Source of the DNA: CAYRPN01 sp964426135
Lineage (GTDB): Bacteria; Planctomycetota; Phycisphaerae; Phycisphaerales; Phycisphaeraceae
Assembly: GCA_964426135.1 (NCBI GenBank)
Contig: CAYRPN010000095.1
Location: 1-22,422, forward strand
DNA length: 22,422 bases
Direction: 5' to 3'
The notes under the pieces are model-generated. The model was given only the letters and a program-made list of their open reading frames with translations. It did not search any database and was not told the DNA's origin. Each line of letters opens with the position of its first letter. Position 1 is the stretch's first letter. Positions 22,316 to 22,422 of this stretch are shown here, piece by piece. A program made the translations under genes and the position numbers.

Positions 22316-22400
22316 CATGGGTAAGCGGAGTCTTCGGAGCTTGCCCGTGCGTCTCCGCAAGGCGCACGGGTAAGCTCCGCCGAGCCTGCGCTTACCCATG
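22316..22400. repeat. Nested long inverted repeat at the right edge
   Basis: Outer arms CATGGGTAAGCG (22316-22327) and CGCTTACCCATG (22389-22400) enclose 17-bp inner arms (22335-22351 and 22363-22379, one mismatch). The nested layout matches the repeats at 76-190 and 3289-3357 although the sequence differs. Confidence 0.75.
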
Positions 22401-22422
22401 ACACTATGAAACAAGCCTCCAA

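Overview
The window is GC-rich bacterial DNA, most likely from a member of the Planctomycetota. This rests on a bacterial microcompartment (BMC) shell protein resembling the planctomycete/verrucomicrobial fucose-rhamnose type, a DUF1580-like protein (a family I know mainly from planctomycetes), and many long nested inverted repeats between genes. The genus cannot be read from the sequence.

Left chromosomal flank (1-8083): a double-domain BMC shell protein is followed by a secreted right-handed beta-helix protein resembling GH141, then a small lipoprotein. A convergent aldo/keto reductase comes next, then tRNA-Leu(CAA) with its own promoter and terminator, a small unknown protein, a multi-pass membrane protein and a universal-stress-type protein. 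The first two genes would fit deoxysugar release and breakdown.

Integrated element (8084-21588, about 13.5 kb): it sits in a tRNA-Arg(TCG) gene and is bounded by a perfect 44-bp direct repeat. The right copy is the 3' half of the intact tRNA; the left copy is the displaced 3' fragment. At the tRNA end lie a tyrosine integrase that has lost its middle and changed frame, and a ribbon-helix-helix protein. A divergent control region follows, with a near-consensus leftward promoter (TTGACA-N17-TATAAA) among five GTCAA/TTGAC boxes. From there about 12 kb of genes run leftward with short gaps or stop/start overlaps: a possible 50-aa leader ORF, a 99-aa unknown, a DUF5681-like protein, a zinc-ribbon/coiled-coil protein, several unknowns and the DUF1580-like protein. 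After these come a winged-helix protein carrying five 17-bp iterons in its own 3' coding end, a 69-aa ORF that needs a -1 frameshift, a 500-aa coiled-coil protein, a 1,919-aa polyvalent protein (ParB-like domain plus a phage large-protein C-terminus), a 140-aa protein and a terminator at 8350-8380.

No capsid, portal, large terminase or tail gene is visible. The element therefore looks like a satellite or remnant that kept a regulator, a putative iteron replicon and a cassette resembling injected virion proteins. The damaged integrase suggests it can no longer excise unaided.

Right flank (21589-22422): the rest of tRNA-Arg(TCG), tRNA-Arg(CCT) preceded by a perfect 12-bp inverted repeat, and another long nested inverted repeat.
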